Positions 52,098 through 61,760 are shown, numbered from the stretch's first letter. The stretch is DNA of 64,000 nt from Consotaella salsifontis (GCF_900167365.1 NZ_FUXL01000006.1:124001-188000), one strand, 5' to 3'. Translations and numbers: made by a program. The notes: a model not told the origin generated them from the sequence alone.

Positions 52098-52213
52098 GGC
52101 AACCTCGAAAAACGGACAGCAATCTTGACCGGTAACTCTACCGACCAGCGGCGGCGGAACAAGACATGGCGGCGAGCATCCCCGCCCCAATCAGGCGCCA
52201 GGGGACAATGCGA

Positions 52214-52239
52214 AAGCGGCGGCCCGAAGACCGCCGCTT
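52214..52239 (-). terminator. terminator hairpin of valS
   Basis: AAGCGGCGG (52214-52222) pairs perfectly with CCGCCGCTT (52231-52239) around 8 bases, 27 bases past the valS stop on the minus strand. Only a short T-run follows. Confidence 0.6.
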
Positions 52240-52266
52240 ATATTCGATGGCCGAGGTGATCGGCGA

Positions 52267-55047
52267 TCAGGCGAGGCGTTGGCGTGCAACCTCGAGCTTG
52301 GCCGCCTCGGCGCGATAGCTCTCCAGCTTCTCGCGCTCCTGTTCCACCACCTCTTCCTTGGCGTTGGCGACGAACTTCTCGTTTCCGAGCTTCTTCTCGA
52401 TGCGTCCAACCTCATCGTTCGCCTTCTTCAACGCCTTGTCGAGGCGCGCTCTCTCCGCAGCGATGTCGATCATGCCTTCGAGAGGCAGGGCAAATGTCGC
52501 CCCGCCGACAATGATCTGCGCGGACTGAAGCGGCGCGCCTTCCACGATTGAGACACTCGACAGGCGCGCAAGTCGCTTCAACGCCGCATCGTGGCGCTCG
52601 AGCCGCTCCACCACCAGCGGCTCCGGCCGGATCGCCACCAGCGCGGCTTCGGCCGACGCCGGCACGTTCATCTCGGCGCGCACGGAGCGGATCTCGCTGA
52701 CGAGGTCGATCAGCCAATTGATGTCATCCGCCGCCTGACTGTCGGCGAAGGTCAGCTCCGGCCATCGTGTGTGGCAGAGCAGCGCGTCGCGCGAGGCTCC
52801 GGTGGGCGCAGTGACGGTCCAGAGCTCCTCCGTCAGGAAGGGCATGAACGGGTGAAGCAGTGCATAGATACGGTCGAGGACGTGGCCAGTCACCGCCCGC
52901 GTTTCGGTCTGGGCCGCCTCGTCTCCCTCCAGGAAGACCGGCTTGGAAAGTTCGAGGTACCAGTCGCAGAAGAGGTTCCAGACGAAGCGGTAGAGCGCGC
53001 CCGCAGCTTCGTTGAAGCGATAGGTTTCCAACGCCGTCGTTACTGCCGCCGTGGTGCGGCCGAGCTCGGTCATCAGCCACCGGTTCAGCGGCAGCGTCAG
53101 CTTCTCCGGATCCACGGCGGCGCCATGGACGACGCCGTTCATCTCTGCGAAGCGCGTGGCGTTCCACAGCTTGGTGCCGAAATTGCGGTAGCCGGCGATG
53201 CGCTGCGGGTCGAGCTTCACGTCGCGCCCCTGCGCCGCCATGATGGCGAGCGTGAAGCGCAGTGCGTCGGCGCCGAACTCGTCGATGAGATCGAGCGGGT
53301 CGATGACGTTGCCCTTGGACTTCGACATCTTGGCGCCGTGCTTGTCGCGCACCAGCGCATGGACATAGACCGTGTGGAACGGCTCGGTCTTCATGAAGTG
53401 GGTGCCCATCATCATCATGCGGGCGACCCAGAAGAAGATGATGTCAAAGCCGGTGACCAGGACGCTCGTCGGATAATAGGTGGCGAGTTCCGGCGTCTGG
53501 TCGGGCCAGCCGAGGGTCGAGAAGGGCCACAGCGCGGACGAGAACCACGTGTCGAGCACGTCCTCGTCGCGCTTGAGGAAGCCCTCACGCTCGGCCGGGT
53601 CCTCGGCCATGACGCGCGCTTCTTCATCCGTGATGGTGCCGTTGACGACGTAATGGGCGAGCGCGGCGGCCACCGCCTCTTCCTCGGTCTTTTCGACGAA
53701 CACCTCGCCATCCGGCCCATACCATGCCGGGATCTGATGGCCCCACCACAGCTGGCGGGAAATGCACCAGGGCTGGATGTTCTCCATCCAGTCGAAATAG
53801 GTCTTCTCCCAGTTCTTCGGCACGAACCGCGTCCGGTCCGCGCGGACGCTCTCGATCGCCGGCTTGGCCAGCGTCGCGGCGTCGACATACCACTGGTCGG
53901 TCAGGAACGGCTCGATCGGCACGCCGCCCCGGTCGCCATGCGGCACCATGTGAACATGGTCCTCGATCTTGGCGAGGTAGCCGCCCTCCTCCATCATCTC
54001 GACGACGCGCTGGCGCGCGAGGAAGCGATCCTGCCCGTCGAGCGCCTCAATGGTGCGCTGAAGGGCATCGGTGCGCTCTAGCCCCTCAAGGAAGTCGGGA
54101 TTGCCGGCAAGCGTCACCGCCGCTTCGATGGTGAGGATGTTGATGCGTCCAAGATCGTTGCGCTTACCGACCTCGAAGTCGTTGAAGTCATGGGCGGGCG
54201 TGATCTTCACGGCGCCCGAACCGGCTTCCGGATCGGCGTAGTCGTCGCCGACGATCGGGATGCGCCGCCCGACCAAGGGCAGGATCACCTTTTCGCCGAT
54301 CAGCGCCTGATATCGCTCATCCGACGGGTTCACCGCGACGCCCGTGTCGCCGAGCATCGTTTCGGGGCGCGTGGTGGCAACGACGATGAAGGTCGACGAA
54401 TCCTCGGGATTGAAGACACGGCCCTCGATCGGATAGCGAAAGTGCCAGAGATGACCCTTCACCTCCTTCTGCTCCACCTCCAGGTCGGAAATGGCGGTGA
54501 GCAGCTTCGGGTCCCAATTGACCAGACGCTTGTCCTTGTAGATCAGCCCGTCCTTGTAGAGGCTGACGAAGACCTCACGAACGGCTCGCGACAGCCCCTC
54601 ATCCATGGTGAAGCGCTCGCGCGACCAGTCGCAGGAGGCGCCGAGGCGCCGCAACTGCTTCAGGATCGTGCCGCCAGATTCACCCTTCCACTGCCAGACC
54701 CGCTCGACGAAAGCCTCGCGCCCCATGTCACGGCGACTTGGTTCGCCCCGCTGCGCGAGCTGGCGCTCCACGACCATCTGCGTGGCGATGCCGGCGTGAT
54801 CGAGCCCTGGCTGCCAAAGCACATTTTTGCCGCGCATCCGCTCGAAGCGCACCAGCACGTCCTGGAGCGTATCGTTGAGCGCATGGCCCATGTGCAGCGA
54901 GCCGGTGACATTGGGCGGCGGAATGACGATCGAGAAAGCTTCCGCGCCGGGAGCGGCGCCCGCGCCGGAGCGAAACGCATTCGCGCTCTCCCAACGTTCG
55001 GCGATGCGCGGTTCGATGTCAGCGGCGTCGTAGGTTTTTTCGATCAT
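52267..55047 (-). CDS. valS: valine--tRNA ligase
   Basis: A 926-residue class-I synthetase. The HIGH motif appears as PPNVTGSLHMGHAL near residue 50 and the KMSKS motif as GAKMSKSKGNVIDP near 570. Between them lies the CP1 editing domain. The last ~70 residues form the coiled-coil tRNA-binding arm (ARLDKALKKANDEVGRIEKKL). Length is normal for bacterial ValS. It follows the popZ-tolC-pcm set on the same strand, separated only by the oppositely transcribed kinase-like gene. Confidence 0.96.
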   Translation of the reverse strand: MIEKTYDAADIEPRIAERWESANAFRSGAGAAPGAEAFSIVIPPPNVTGSLHMGHALNDTLQDVLVRFERMRGKNVLWQPGLDHAGIATQMVVERQLAQRGEPSRRDMGREAFVERVWQWKGESGGTILKQLRRLGASCDWSRERFTMDEGLSRAVREVFVSLYKDGLIYKDKRLVNWDPKLLTAISDLEVEQKEVKGHLWHFRYPIEGRVFNPEDSSTFIVVATTRPETMLGDTGVAVNPSDERYQALIGEKVILPLVGRRIPIVGDDYADPEAGSGAVKITPAHDFNDFEVGKRNDLGRINILTIEAAVTLAGNPDFLEGLERTDALQRTIEALDGQDRFLARQRVVEMMEEGGYLAKIEDHVHMVPHGDRGGVPIEPFLTDQWYVDAATLAKPAIESVRADRTRFVPKNWEKTYFDWMENIQPWCISRQLWWGHQIPAWYGPDGEVFVEKTEEEAVAAALAHYVVNGTITDEEARVMAEDPAEREGFLKRDEDVLDTWFSSALWPFSTLGWPDQTPELATYYPTSVLVTGFDIIFFWVARMMMMGTHFMKTEPFHTVYVHALVRDKHGAKMSKSKGNVIDPLDLIDEFGADALRFTLAIMAAQGRDVKLDPQRIAGYRNFGTKLWNATRFAEMNGVVHGAAVDPEKLTLPLNRWLMTELGRTTAAVTTALETYRFNEAAGALYRFVWNLFCDWYLELSKPVFLEGDEAAQTETRAVTGHVLDRIYALLHPFMPFLTEELWTVTAPTGASRDALLCHTRWPELTFADSQAADDINWLIDLVSEIRSVRAEMNVPASAEAALVAIRPEPLVVERLERHDAALKRLARLSSVSIVEGAPLQSAQIIVGGATFALPLEGMIDIAAERARLDKALKKANDEVGRIEKKLGNEKFVANAKEEVVEQEREKLESYRAEAAKLEVARQRLA

Positions 55048-55212
55048 GGCAGGTCCGGGAGAATTTGGCCGAGGACGGCGTCGAAAGGGGTTATCGTCAA
55101 GCCGGAAGGGCTGTCAACGCGAACCGTCGCTTCTCAATCGGGCAGCTTGCCACAGGATCCGTCTTTCCGGCATTTTCAAGCGGTTTTCCGCAAGGTAAAA
55201 CGAGCCGTCGCC

Positions 55213-55779
55213 ATGAAGGATAGAGCGTTCCATATTCACATAACCGGAGCGTCAGGTTCGGGAGTCTCAACCCTTGGCCACGCGCTCGCGGCACGCCTAC
55301 AACTGACTCATCTGGATACCGACGATTTCTATTGGGAAGCCACCGATCCGCCCTACCAATTGAAGCGCCCCATCGACAAACGTTTGGACCGTATTCGCCG
55401 TGCTTTCGAAGAGGCGCATCAAGGCTGGGTGCTTTCCGGATCGCTGGATAGCTGGGGCGAGCCCCTCGTCAATCTCTTCGATCTTGTCGTCTTCATCGAA
55501 ACGCCGGCAAAGGTTCGGCTGGAGCGGCTGCGGTCCCGCGAACTTGCCCGCCATGGAGCAGAGGCGCTGGCACCGGGTGGCGCGATGCACGCGACCCATA
55601 CCGCCTTCATGGCCTGGGCTGCATGTTACGAACGCGGAGATCGCTCCGGCCGCAGCCTCACAGGACATCGCGCATGGCTGCAGGTCTTGCCTTGCCCCTG
55701 GCTTCACGTCGAAGGAATACGGCCGGTTGAAACTCTCGTAGAAGACATCGAAGCCGGCCTGGCGGAGCTCCAGACGTAG
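55213..55779 (+). CDS. P-loop nucleotide kinase-like protein
   Basis: A 188-residue protein with a Walker A motif ITGASGSGVST near residue 10 and a THLDTDDFYWEATDPPY segment near 33, which resembles the adenylate- and shikimate-kinase-like AAA_17/AAA_18 group. The later DLVVFIETPAKVRLERLRSRE is the typical strand-plus-LID arginine region of small kinases. The substrate is unknown. The ATG at 55213 has a poor ribosome site but the fold starts there. It is divergent from valS and convergent with popZ. Confidence 0.75.
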   Translation: MKDRAFHIHITGASGSGVSTLGHALAARLQLTHLDTDDFYWEATDPPYQLKRPIDKRLDRIRRAFEEAHQGWVLSGSLDSWGEPLVNLFDLVVFIETPAKVRLERLRSRELARHGAEALAPGGAMHATHTAFMAWAACYERGDRSGRSLTGHRAWLQVLPCPWLHVEGIRPVETLVEDIEAGLAELQT

Positions 55780-55897
55780 GGACCGAGAGTCGCCCAACTG
55801 CAATTGCACATTTTCCGCCGCTTCATTCTGCCGCAAAAGGTGACGCTTCGGTCTAGAGCCGAGACCTCTTCAGGCGGTGAGTTTTGCGGCAAAGCAG

Positions 55898-55926
55898 GCT
55901 GGCCCGTGCGTCATGCGCGGGCCAGC
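55898..55926 (-). terminator. hairpin after popZ
   Basis: GCTGGCCCG (55898-55906) pairs perfectly with CGGGCCAGC (55918-55926) around 11 bases, 12 bases past the popZ stop on the minus strand. The T-run is weak. Confidence 0.5.
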
Positions 55927-55938
55927 GATCCTTCTGTG

Positions 55939-56958
55939 TCAGGCCGTGCGTCGACCACCGCGAGCCACTCGCTCGATTTCCTCGCGCACCAGCCGCTCGA
56001 CCATGCGCGGCAAATTGTCGTCCAGCCATTCCTGCAGCATGGGGCGCAGCATCTCTTGCGCCATCTGCTCCAACGAACGCAGCTCGCCCTCGCGGATCGC
56101 GCGGGAGAGTTCGTCGAAGGCGGCCGCGACCTCCTGTCCAGAACGATCCGATAGCAGAGGCGCATCCTCGCCCTGCGCGGCAGATGGCTCTCCGGCTGAC
56201 GTCAGCCAAGCGGGGAGGCGAACATCGTTGGCCGCGGGCTCATGATTGGTCTGCTCAGGCTCATCGGCTTCCAAATCGGCAGCCGACGGAGAAGTCTCCG
56301 AAGCTGCTTCCTGCTGATGATCGACCTCGAAGGCCTGATAGCGCAGCTCGTCCGCCAGACGCTGGTCCAAATCCGCGTCGAGATCGGCCTGCGCGTCCTG
56401 CGATTCGTCCTCCTGGCTCCCGAATCCATGCGGGTCCTCGTAGGAAGACGCGGCCGCAGCCGGCTGCGGCGCACCGGACGCGCCCTCACCGGCCGCGCGG
56501 CGCACCGGCGGCACATCGCCCGCGTCCGACGAATAATCGATCCGGCTCGGCCGAAGCTCGGCCAAAACCCGGCCACCACCAAACTTGGACAGTCCGGACG
56601 CCGCAGATCGAGAAGCATCCGGCATCGGACGGCTCTCGTGAGCCGAGGTCATACTGCCCGTTGAATCCTGTTCGTCATCGGTTTGGCCGAGACGGCTCTC
56701 TTCGACCTCTGGTGCGACCGCGGTCCGAATCGCGTCCCCGGAAACCATTGATTCCTTCGCTCGATGATCGCGCGAAAGCTCCGCTGAAGGCTCGTTATGA
56801 ACGGCACGAGACGTCTCGTCAGCCTTTAAAGCAGAGCCTGCCGAAGTCTGCGGTTGCCGGCGCCCTACTCCTCGATCGTCCCCGCTCTCGATGATCCGCC
56901 GGATAGACGCAAGGATTTCATCCATGGATGGTTCTTTGGCCGGAAGCGCTTGGCTCAT
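55939..56958 (-). CDS. popZ: PopZ family polar organising protein (DUF2497)
   Basis: A 339-residue protein with the PopZ plan. A short N-terminal conserved helix KEPSMDEILASIRRIIE binds client proteins; a long acidic, Pro/Ser/Ala-rich disordered middle follows (residues 30-250); the C-terminal helices ending QEWLDDNLPRMVERLVREEIERVAR drive assembly. PopZ forms polar condensates that anchor ParB and cell-cycle proteins. The middle is longer than in Caulobacter PopZ (177 residues in total). The ATG at 56958 follows GGAG. Its place near valS is the conserved neighbourhood. Confidence 0.9.
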   Translation of the reverse strand: MSQALPAKEPSMDEILASIRRIIESGDDRGVGRRQPQTSAGSALKADETSRAVHNEPSAELSRDHRAKESMVSGDAIRTAVAPEVEESRLGQTDDEQDSTGSMTSAHESRPMPDASRSAASGLSKFGGGRVLAELRPSRIDYSSDAGDVPPVRRAAGEGASGAPQPAAAASSYEDPHGFGSQEDESQDAQADLDADLDQRLADELRYQAFEVDHQQEAASETSPSAADLEADEPEQTNHEPAANDVRLPAWLTSAGEPSAAQGEDAPLLSDRSGQEVAAAFDELSRAIREGELRSLEQMAQEMLRPMLQEWLDDNLPRMVERLVREEIERVARGGRRTA

Positions 56959-57028
56959 CATTAAGCTCCGCATCATAATCTCTTCGACTGATCTTGAGCA
57001 GCCGAATCATACTCTTAAGACTAAACTG

Positions 57029-57055
57029 AAAACCCCGAGGATTGAATCCCCGGGG
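57029..57055 (-). terminator. Rho-independent terminator of tolC
   Basis: On the minus strand, CCCCGGGGAT pairs with ATCCTCGGGG (57055-57046 with 57042-57033; one mismatch, 3-base loop), then TTTT. It follows the tolC stop by 37 bases. Confidence 0.75.
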
Positions 57056-57092
57056 CCGCGGCTTTCCAGATTTCTACAGAAGATATTGAAGG

Positions 57093-58508
57093 TCAGCGCC
57101 CGTCCGGGGTGCGCAGCCCGCCCCACTTGTCCTCGACCGCCTTGTAATGGTCGTTCGGGTCATAGATCGCGACCGGCAGCTTCAGTCGCTGCGGCGTCAG
57201 ATGACCAATTGCGGACGCCAGGGCATAACTGCCCACGACGACGTCGCGTCGAGCACCGGCCAGCAGGATCTGCGCCGTGATGACATCCGCCTGAGAGTTC
57301 AACACATCGAGAGTCGTGCGTTGACCCACGTTGCGCTCTTCGCTCACACCCTGGAGGGCGAGCTTGGCCGCCTCCACCTGGGAGCGATAGCCGGAGACGT
57401 TGGCGCGCGCAGCTTCCAACGTCGCCCAAGCGGTGGCCACGGCGGCCCGCACCTGGTCGCGCGCGGAATCGACCTCGATGCGGCGCTGACCAAGCGTCTC
57501 CTTGTACTGACGGACTTGCGAGGACGCGAGGCCACCCTGGTAGATGGGAATGGTCAATGTCGCGCCGACGGTTGCCGACAAGGCATTGCTGCCGGTCGAG
57601 CGCGAGCCGACGCCGGGCAAATCATTGGTGTGAGTCGTGGAATAGCTGTCTTCAACCTCACCCGTCAGCGAAACTTGCGGCAGCAAGGCGCCTTCGGCGG
57701 ATTTGACCTGGAAAGATGCAGCATCGACGAGATGAAGCGTCGCCAGGATCGCGGGATGGTCTCGCTGCGAGATCGACAAGGCGGCATCGATGGACGGCGG
57801 CAAGACACCCGTCAGCGCTTCCGCTGCGGAAAGGCCCGTCGGCGCCGCTCCGACCACCTGAAAATAGGTCGCCTCGCTGCTGGCGACCTGTGCCAGGGCC
57901 GAGTTGAGCGTCGCCGTGGCAAGCGCCCTTTCCGCCTCGGCCTGCGCAACGTCGGTGCGCGTGCCCTCACCAACGTCGAGGCGGGCGCGAGCGGCCCTCA
58001 CCTGCTCCTCCAGAAAGCTCAGATTCTGGCGCCGAAGCGAAGCGATTTCGCGATCACGGACGACGTCCATATAGGCCGAAACCGTATCAGTGAACGTATT
58101 CTGGACGCTGTTGGCGAGATTCTCCTGCCCCGCGAGAACCCGCGCTTTCGCAGCCCTGACGTTGTTCGGCGTCTGAAAACCGTCAAAGAGCGCCTGGTTG
58201 AGCTGAACGCCAAATCCATAGCCGAGGCTTCTGGAGTTGTAGTCGCTGGAACCATATTGGCTGTGCGTCGTTAAGGTGTGGTTCGCGTTGGCGCGCCCCA
58301 CCGCGCTGATGAAAGGCCTAAGACCCGACTTTGCCTGAGGTACTGCCTCGTCCGTCGCCCGCTGCTCGGCGCGAGCCGCGTTGAGGGACTGATTGTTGTG
58401 ATAGGCCTTGGCCAACGCGCCACGAAGGGTTTCCGCATCTGCCGCGACCGCGCCGCTGAGAATGGTGCCGGCGGTCAGCGCCACCGCTAGCCAAAATTTA
58501 GCTTTCAC
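57093..58508 (-). CDS. tolC: TolC family outer membrane efflux protein (BepC-like)
   Basis: A 471-residue outer-membrane channel protein with a signal peptide (FWLAVALTAGTILSGAVAADA). Both internal TolC repeats are visible: the first begins SLNAARAEQRATDEAVPQA, the second DHPAILATLHLVDAASFQVK. It serves RND pumps and type I secretion. The start is taken as GTG at 58508 with GGAG ten bases upstream; open sequence further upstream has no signal-like start. Gene order pcm-tolC-popZ is conserved in the order. Confidence 0.92.
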   Translation of the reverse strand: MKAKFWLAVALTAGTILSGAVAADAETLRGALAKAYHNNQSLNAARAEQRATDEAVPQAKSGLRPFISAVGRANANHTLTTHSQYGSSDYNSRSLGYGFGVQLNQALFDGFQTPNNVRAAKARVLAGQENLANSVQNTFTDTVSAYMDVVRDREIASLRRQNLSFLEEQVRAARARLDVGEGTRTDVAQAEAERALATATLNSALAQVASSEATYFQVVGAAPTGLSAAEALTGVLPPSIDAALSISQRDHPAILATLHLVDAASFQVKSAEGALLPQVSLTGEVEDSYSTTHTNDLPGVGSRSTGSNALSATVGATLTIPIYQGGLASSQVRQYKETLGQRRIEVDSARDQVRAAVATAWATLEAARANVSGYRSQVEAAKLALQGVSEERNVGQRTTLDVLNSQADVITAQILLAGARRDVVVGSYALASAIGHLTPQRLKLPVAIYDPNDHYKAVEDKWGGLRTPDGR

Positions 58509-58738
58509 TGCTCTATTCTCCGCATTGACGCCGCTCACAACCATGGAGAGAGCCGTTCGGCGACATTCATCGAACCGATCGGTTCTATGCACTCAAATAG
58601 CCGACAGCGAAACGTCTCGTAAACGGTTTGCGGACATTTTCTTCCGACTGTGGCCGCATCGGAACAGACGAATTGCGGTTCGAGCCGCGCCGATTCCACA
58701 CACACCCCGCCCGTTGACAGGCCGCTGCCCTCTGCGAA

Positions 58739-58753
58739 TTGATACACTATCAA
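58739..58753. promoter_or_regulatory. perfect palindrome TTGATA-CAC-TATCAA
   Basis: TTGATA (58739-58744) and TATCAA (58748-58753) around CAC. It resembles an FNR/FixK box but has one base too many in the centre. It is better read as a TetR/ArsR-like operator candidate, about 230 bases upstream of tolC. Confidence 0.4.
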
Positions 58754-58779
58754 GGAGGAGCGAGGCTGTACGCCTTCGC

Positions 58780-58835
58780 GCGCCTGCGGCAACCTTTTTG
58801 CAGGACGTCATCCCGCATAAGGTTGCCGCAGGCGC
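58780..58835. repeat. 17-base perfect inverted repeat
   Basis: GCGCCTGCGGCAACCTT (58780-58796) and AAGGTTGCCGCAGGCGC (58819-58835) are exact inverted copies with a 22-base loop that contains a weaker inner pairing. It lies 52 bases past the pcm stop, so it could be the pcm terminator, though the spacing and arm length are unusual. Confidence 0.6.
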
Positions 58836-58886
58836 AAAGGCAGAACCGATGATTGCCACCTATGGCAGGCGGCAGGTTCGCGGTCT

Positions 58887-59537
58887 TCAGAAGACGAAAG
58901 TGGCCTTCTTCTCAAAGCCTGGCAGCGGCTTGACCGCGCAATTGAAGGCAAAGCGGCCCGAGACGATTCCTTCGTCCTTCATGTAAAGACGGGCCATGGC
59001 TGAGTTGCCCACGCCTTCGACGACGACCAAACGCCCACCATCGCGGAGTTGATCGAAGAAAGCGTCGGGCAATTCCATCACCGCTCCCTCGATGACGATC
59101 ACATCGTAAGGCGCCTCCGACGGGTAGCCCTCGTTGAGCGGCCCCTCGACGACCACGACATTGACCAGTTCGAGCCGGGTCAGCGTTTCCATCGCGGCTG
59201 CCGCCAGCTCCGGGTCCGATTCGAGCGCCACCACTGAGCCCGCGAGATGCGAAATGATTCCCGACGAATAGCCGGTTCCGCATCCGACATCGAGCACGAC
59301 GTCGCGCGGGCCGATAGCCGCGAGCTGGATCAGCTTGGCGAACGGCGAGGGTTCCATGAGATAGCGCCCTCGGCCGATCGAGACATCCTCGTCGATATAC
59401 GCCAGGGGCCGCTGCGCGGTGGGAACGAATTCTTCACGCGGAACGGTGAGTAGCGCCTCCAGAACCTTATAGTCCGTGACGTCGGTGGTCCGGATCTGGT
59501 TGTCGACCATTGCGGTTCTTTGAGTGGCGAAGTCCAT
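58887..59537 (-). CDS. pcm: protein-L-isoaspartate O-methyltransferase family protein
   Basis: A 216-residue SAM-dependent methyltransferase. The SAM motif is VLDVGCGTGYSSGI near residue 82, preceded by the PIMT-type block ISRPFAKL-like PSPFAKLIQLAAIGPRD and followed by VALESDPELAAAA. The N-terminal MVDNQIRTTDVTDYKVLEAL is the form found in rhizobial Pcm-like proteins. True PIMT repairs isoaspartyl residues; this subgroup lies beside tolC in alphaproteobacteria and its repair activity is not proven. The ATG at 59537 matches the family N-terminus. Confidence 0.85.
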   Translation of the reverse strand: MDFATQRTAMVDNQIRTTDVTDYKVLEALLTVPREEFVPTAQRPLAYIDEDVSIGRGRYLMEPSPFAKLIQLAAIGPRDVVLDVGCGTGYSSGIISHLAGSVVALESDPELAAAAMETLTRLELVNVVVVEGPLNEGYPSEAPYDVIVIEGAVMELPDAFFDQLRDGGRLVVVEGVGNSAMARLYMKDEGIVSGRFAFNCAVKPLPGFEKKATFVF

Positions 59538-59746
59538 GACACAGCCGATTTTCGCGATGAACACCGCTCGTTCCTTAGTCGCCGTTACGTCTGTGTGCAA
59601 GCTCGCCCCGCCGACGCTCAAGGTCGGGTTCGATGAGCAGCCGCATCAGACGCCAGAATAGGCGCACCATGGCGCCGGCGCGGGTTGCAACGGGCCCCCG
59701 GCGCCACGAGACATGGGAGTAGCGCCCCCTGCCCGCATAGCACCGG

Positions 59747-60934
59747 TCAGATCAGATCCTGCCCCTCATCGACGATGAGGTTCCAAGGGCCAACCCCGGC
59801 AGCGACGACATGCGGACCATCCGGCCGCAAAGCCCACTCCACGAATTCGAGCGCGTGCCCGACGTCGGGCACCGCAGGCATATCGAGAGCCGCCAGCGGG
59901 TTGAGCCGTGCGAGGTCGACCGCCTCCGAGAGCGTCAGGTCGAGCCAGTTAATCACGTTCCGGACGACCTGTTCCATCGTTGCGGAGGAGCCGCCGAGAT
60001 AAGGCGATCCGGGCTCGCGCACGACACCGTCCGCGCAACGCTCGATCTCGACGTCACCAAGCGTGTAGATGCCGGGTTCGGCGGCGGCGCCCGCCGTCGC
60101 GTCCGTCACCAGGACCGACCGCTCCGCTCCTTTGGCTCTCAGATAAAGGCGCGCCATGTAGGGAGGGATATGGATGCCGTCTGCGATGAAACTGGCGAAG
60201 AGGTGGTCCTCTCCCAGCTGAGCGAAGAGCGGATTGTCGTTCTTCGGAAGAAGGTGAGCGATGCCGTTGCCGAGATGGGTGGACATGCGCGCACCCGCCG
60301 CGACCGCAGCCTCGACCACCTCGCGCCCCGCGTTGGTATGGCCGAGCGCCACCGAGATGCCACGCCTCGCCGCCTGCGGAATGAGTTCCAGCACGCCCTC
60401 GCGCTCCGGCGCCACCGTCAGAATGCGGATCGGACGGACCAGCCCATCGGCCAAGCGATCCAGCACGCCCGCGTCACCCGCGCGCATCTGGTCCTTTGGG
60501 TGGCAGCCGGCATAGCCCTCCTCCGGCGAAAGAAACGGACCTTCGACGTGATAGCCCCGGACCATCCATGGCCCCAGACGCGAAGCCGCGACGGCCGCAT
60601 CGAGAGCGCGAAGGCGCCGCGACATGACGTCGACAGAGCTGGTGATGATCGTCGGTAGGCATTGTGTCGCGCCATGGGCGAGCATAGCCATCAGAGCGGC
60701 GTCCACATCGTCGGGCGTGAGCGTCTCGCTGTTGAAATCGACGCCGCCAAAGCCGTTCACCTGGATATCGACGAGACCAAGCGTGCGGATGGCATCGTGC
60801 TCCGCCGGAACAGAAGTTGGTCGCCGCTTCAGGACGCGCCCTGCCCCGTCCGTGAGGAACTCGAAGGAGCCGAGCCTCTTGCCCGCCATCACGGTCAGGG
60901 CGCGCGGCTGATCGTCTCTGCGCTCTAGCTTCAT
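59747..60934 (-). CDS. nagA: N-acetylglucosamine-6-phosphate deacetylase
   Basis: A 395-residue amidohydrolase that removes acetate from GlcNAc-6-phosphate. Signatures are GLVDIQVNGFGGVDFNS near residue 55, the metal Glu in GYHVEGPFLSPE near 130, ALGHTNAG and STHLGNGIAH histidines, and the catalytic Asp in LVTDATAGAA near 280. The ATG at 60934 follows GGGAGTGA and lies 4 bases after the nagB stop, so the pair is coupled. Last gene of the TRAP-SIS-nagB-nagA operon. Confidence 0.93.
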   Translation of the reverse strand: MKLERRDDQPRALTVMAGKRLGSFEFLTDGAGRVLKRRPTSVPAEHDAIRTLGLVDIQVNGFGGVDFNSETLTPDDVDAALMAMLAHGATQCLPTIITSSVDVMSRRLRALDAAVAASRLGPWMVRGYHVEGPFLSPEEGYAGCHPKDQMRAGDAGVLDRLADGLVRPIRILTVAPEREGVLELIPQAARRGISVALGHTNAGREVVEAAVAAGARMSTHLGNGIAHLLPKNDNPLFAQLGEDHLFASFIADGIHIPPYMARLYLRAKGAERSVLVTDATAGAAAEPGIYTLGDVEIERCADGVVREPGSPYLGGSSATMEQVVRNVINWLDLTLSEAVDLARLNPLAALDMPAVPDVGHALEFVEWALRPDGPHVVAAGVGPWNLIVDEGQDLI

Positions 60935-60938
60935 GATG

Positions 60939-61709
60939 TCACTCCCGCCCGCGCACATCCGCCGAACGAGCTTTCAGCAGAGACGCGGCATCCTCGTCGA
61001 GGAACATTCCGCAATCGGGATGAGTGCGCAGGATCGAGGCCGGGACCGCGTTGGTCAGCGGTCCCTCCAGCGCCTTGGCGACGGCATCGGCCTTGCGCGC
61101 ATCGGGCACCGTCACGATCAGCTTGCGCGCCGCGAGGATGCGCCGAACGCTCATCGAGATCGCCTGAGTGGGCACGTCGTCGAGGGTTGGAAACCAGCCT
61201 TCCCCCATCTGCTGACGGCGGCAGGCCTGGTCGAGCGTGACCACCAGATAAGGCTTGTCGGTTTCAAAATCGGCCGGCGGATCGTTGAAGGCCAGATGCC
61301 CGTTCTCACCGATGCCGATGAAGGCGACGTCGACGCTCGCGCTTCCGATCAGACGGTCCAGCCGCGCCGCCTCTGCATCGGGGTCGGAGGCCTCGCCGTC
61401 GATGTAATGGAAGGCCGCCGGACCGCCCGGTACGCGTTCGGCAAAACGCTCCTTGAGAAATCGCCGGAACGAGGCGCCATGGCTGACCGGCAGGCCGATA
61501 TATTCGTCGAGGTGGAAGCAGGTCACGCGCTGCCAGTCGATGTCCGGCGCGGCGACCAACGCCTCGAGCATCTCGAATTGGCTGGTGCCGGTGGCAAGCA
61601 CGATGGTCGCGGCGCCTTGTTGCTTCAGGGCTTCACGGATGCGTGCGGCTCCGGCCGACGCGGCCGCCACTCCCATCTCGCGCCGGGACGATAGAATGGA
61701 GATGTCCAA
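60939..61709 (-). CDS. nagB: glucosamine-6-phosphate deaminase
   Basis: A 256-residue aldose-ketose isomerase/deaminase that turns glucosamine-6-phosphate into fructose-6-phosphate and ammonia. Catalytic motifs are [10 protein letters not shown] (general-base Asp) and [15 protein letters not shown] (Asp/His/Glu region). The start is a TTG at 61709. Length and motifs match NagB. It lies between the UPF0309 gene (51-base gap) and nagA, so imported amino sugar enters glycolysis through this pair. Confidence 0.94.
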   Translation of the reverse strand: MDISILSSRREMGVAAASAGAARIREALKQQGAATIVLATGTSQFEMLEALVAAPDIDWQRVTCFHLDEYIGLPVSHGASFRRFLKERFAERVPGGPAAFHYIDGEASDPDAEAARLDRLIGSASVDVAFIGIGENGHLAFNDPPADFETDKPYLVVTLDQACRRQQMGEGWFPTLDDVPTQAISMSVRRILAARKLIVTVPDARKADAVAKALEGPLTNAVPASILRTHPDCGMFLDEDAASLLKARSADVRGRE

Positions 61710-61760
61710 GACTGTTCTCTCTGATCACAATGTTCTGGAAGGCCGGTGGAGCCGACCGCG

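Larger units (their letters stand above)
58509..58886. other. intergenic region between pcm and tolC
   Basis: A 378-base gap with no gene. It contains the TTGATA-CAC-TATCAA palindrome (58739-58753) and the 17-base perfect inverted repeat at 58780-58835, both listed separately. The tolC promoter must lie here. Confidence 0.6.

Noticed and set aside
58739..58753. FNR/FixK box (TTGAT-N4-ATCAA) upstream of tolC
   Set aside because: The spacing between TTGAT and ATCAA is five bases (ACACT), not four, which this family does not tolerate well. Kept only as a generic palindrome.
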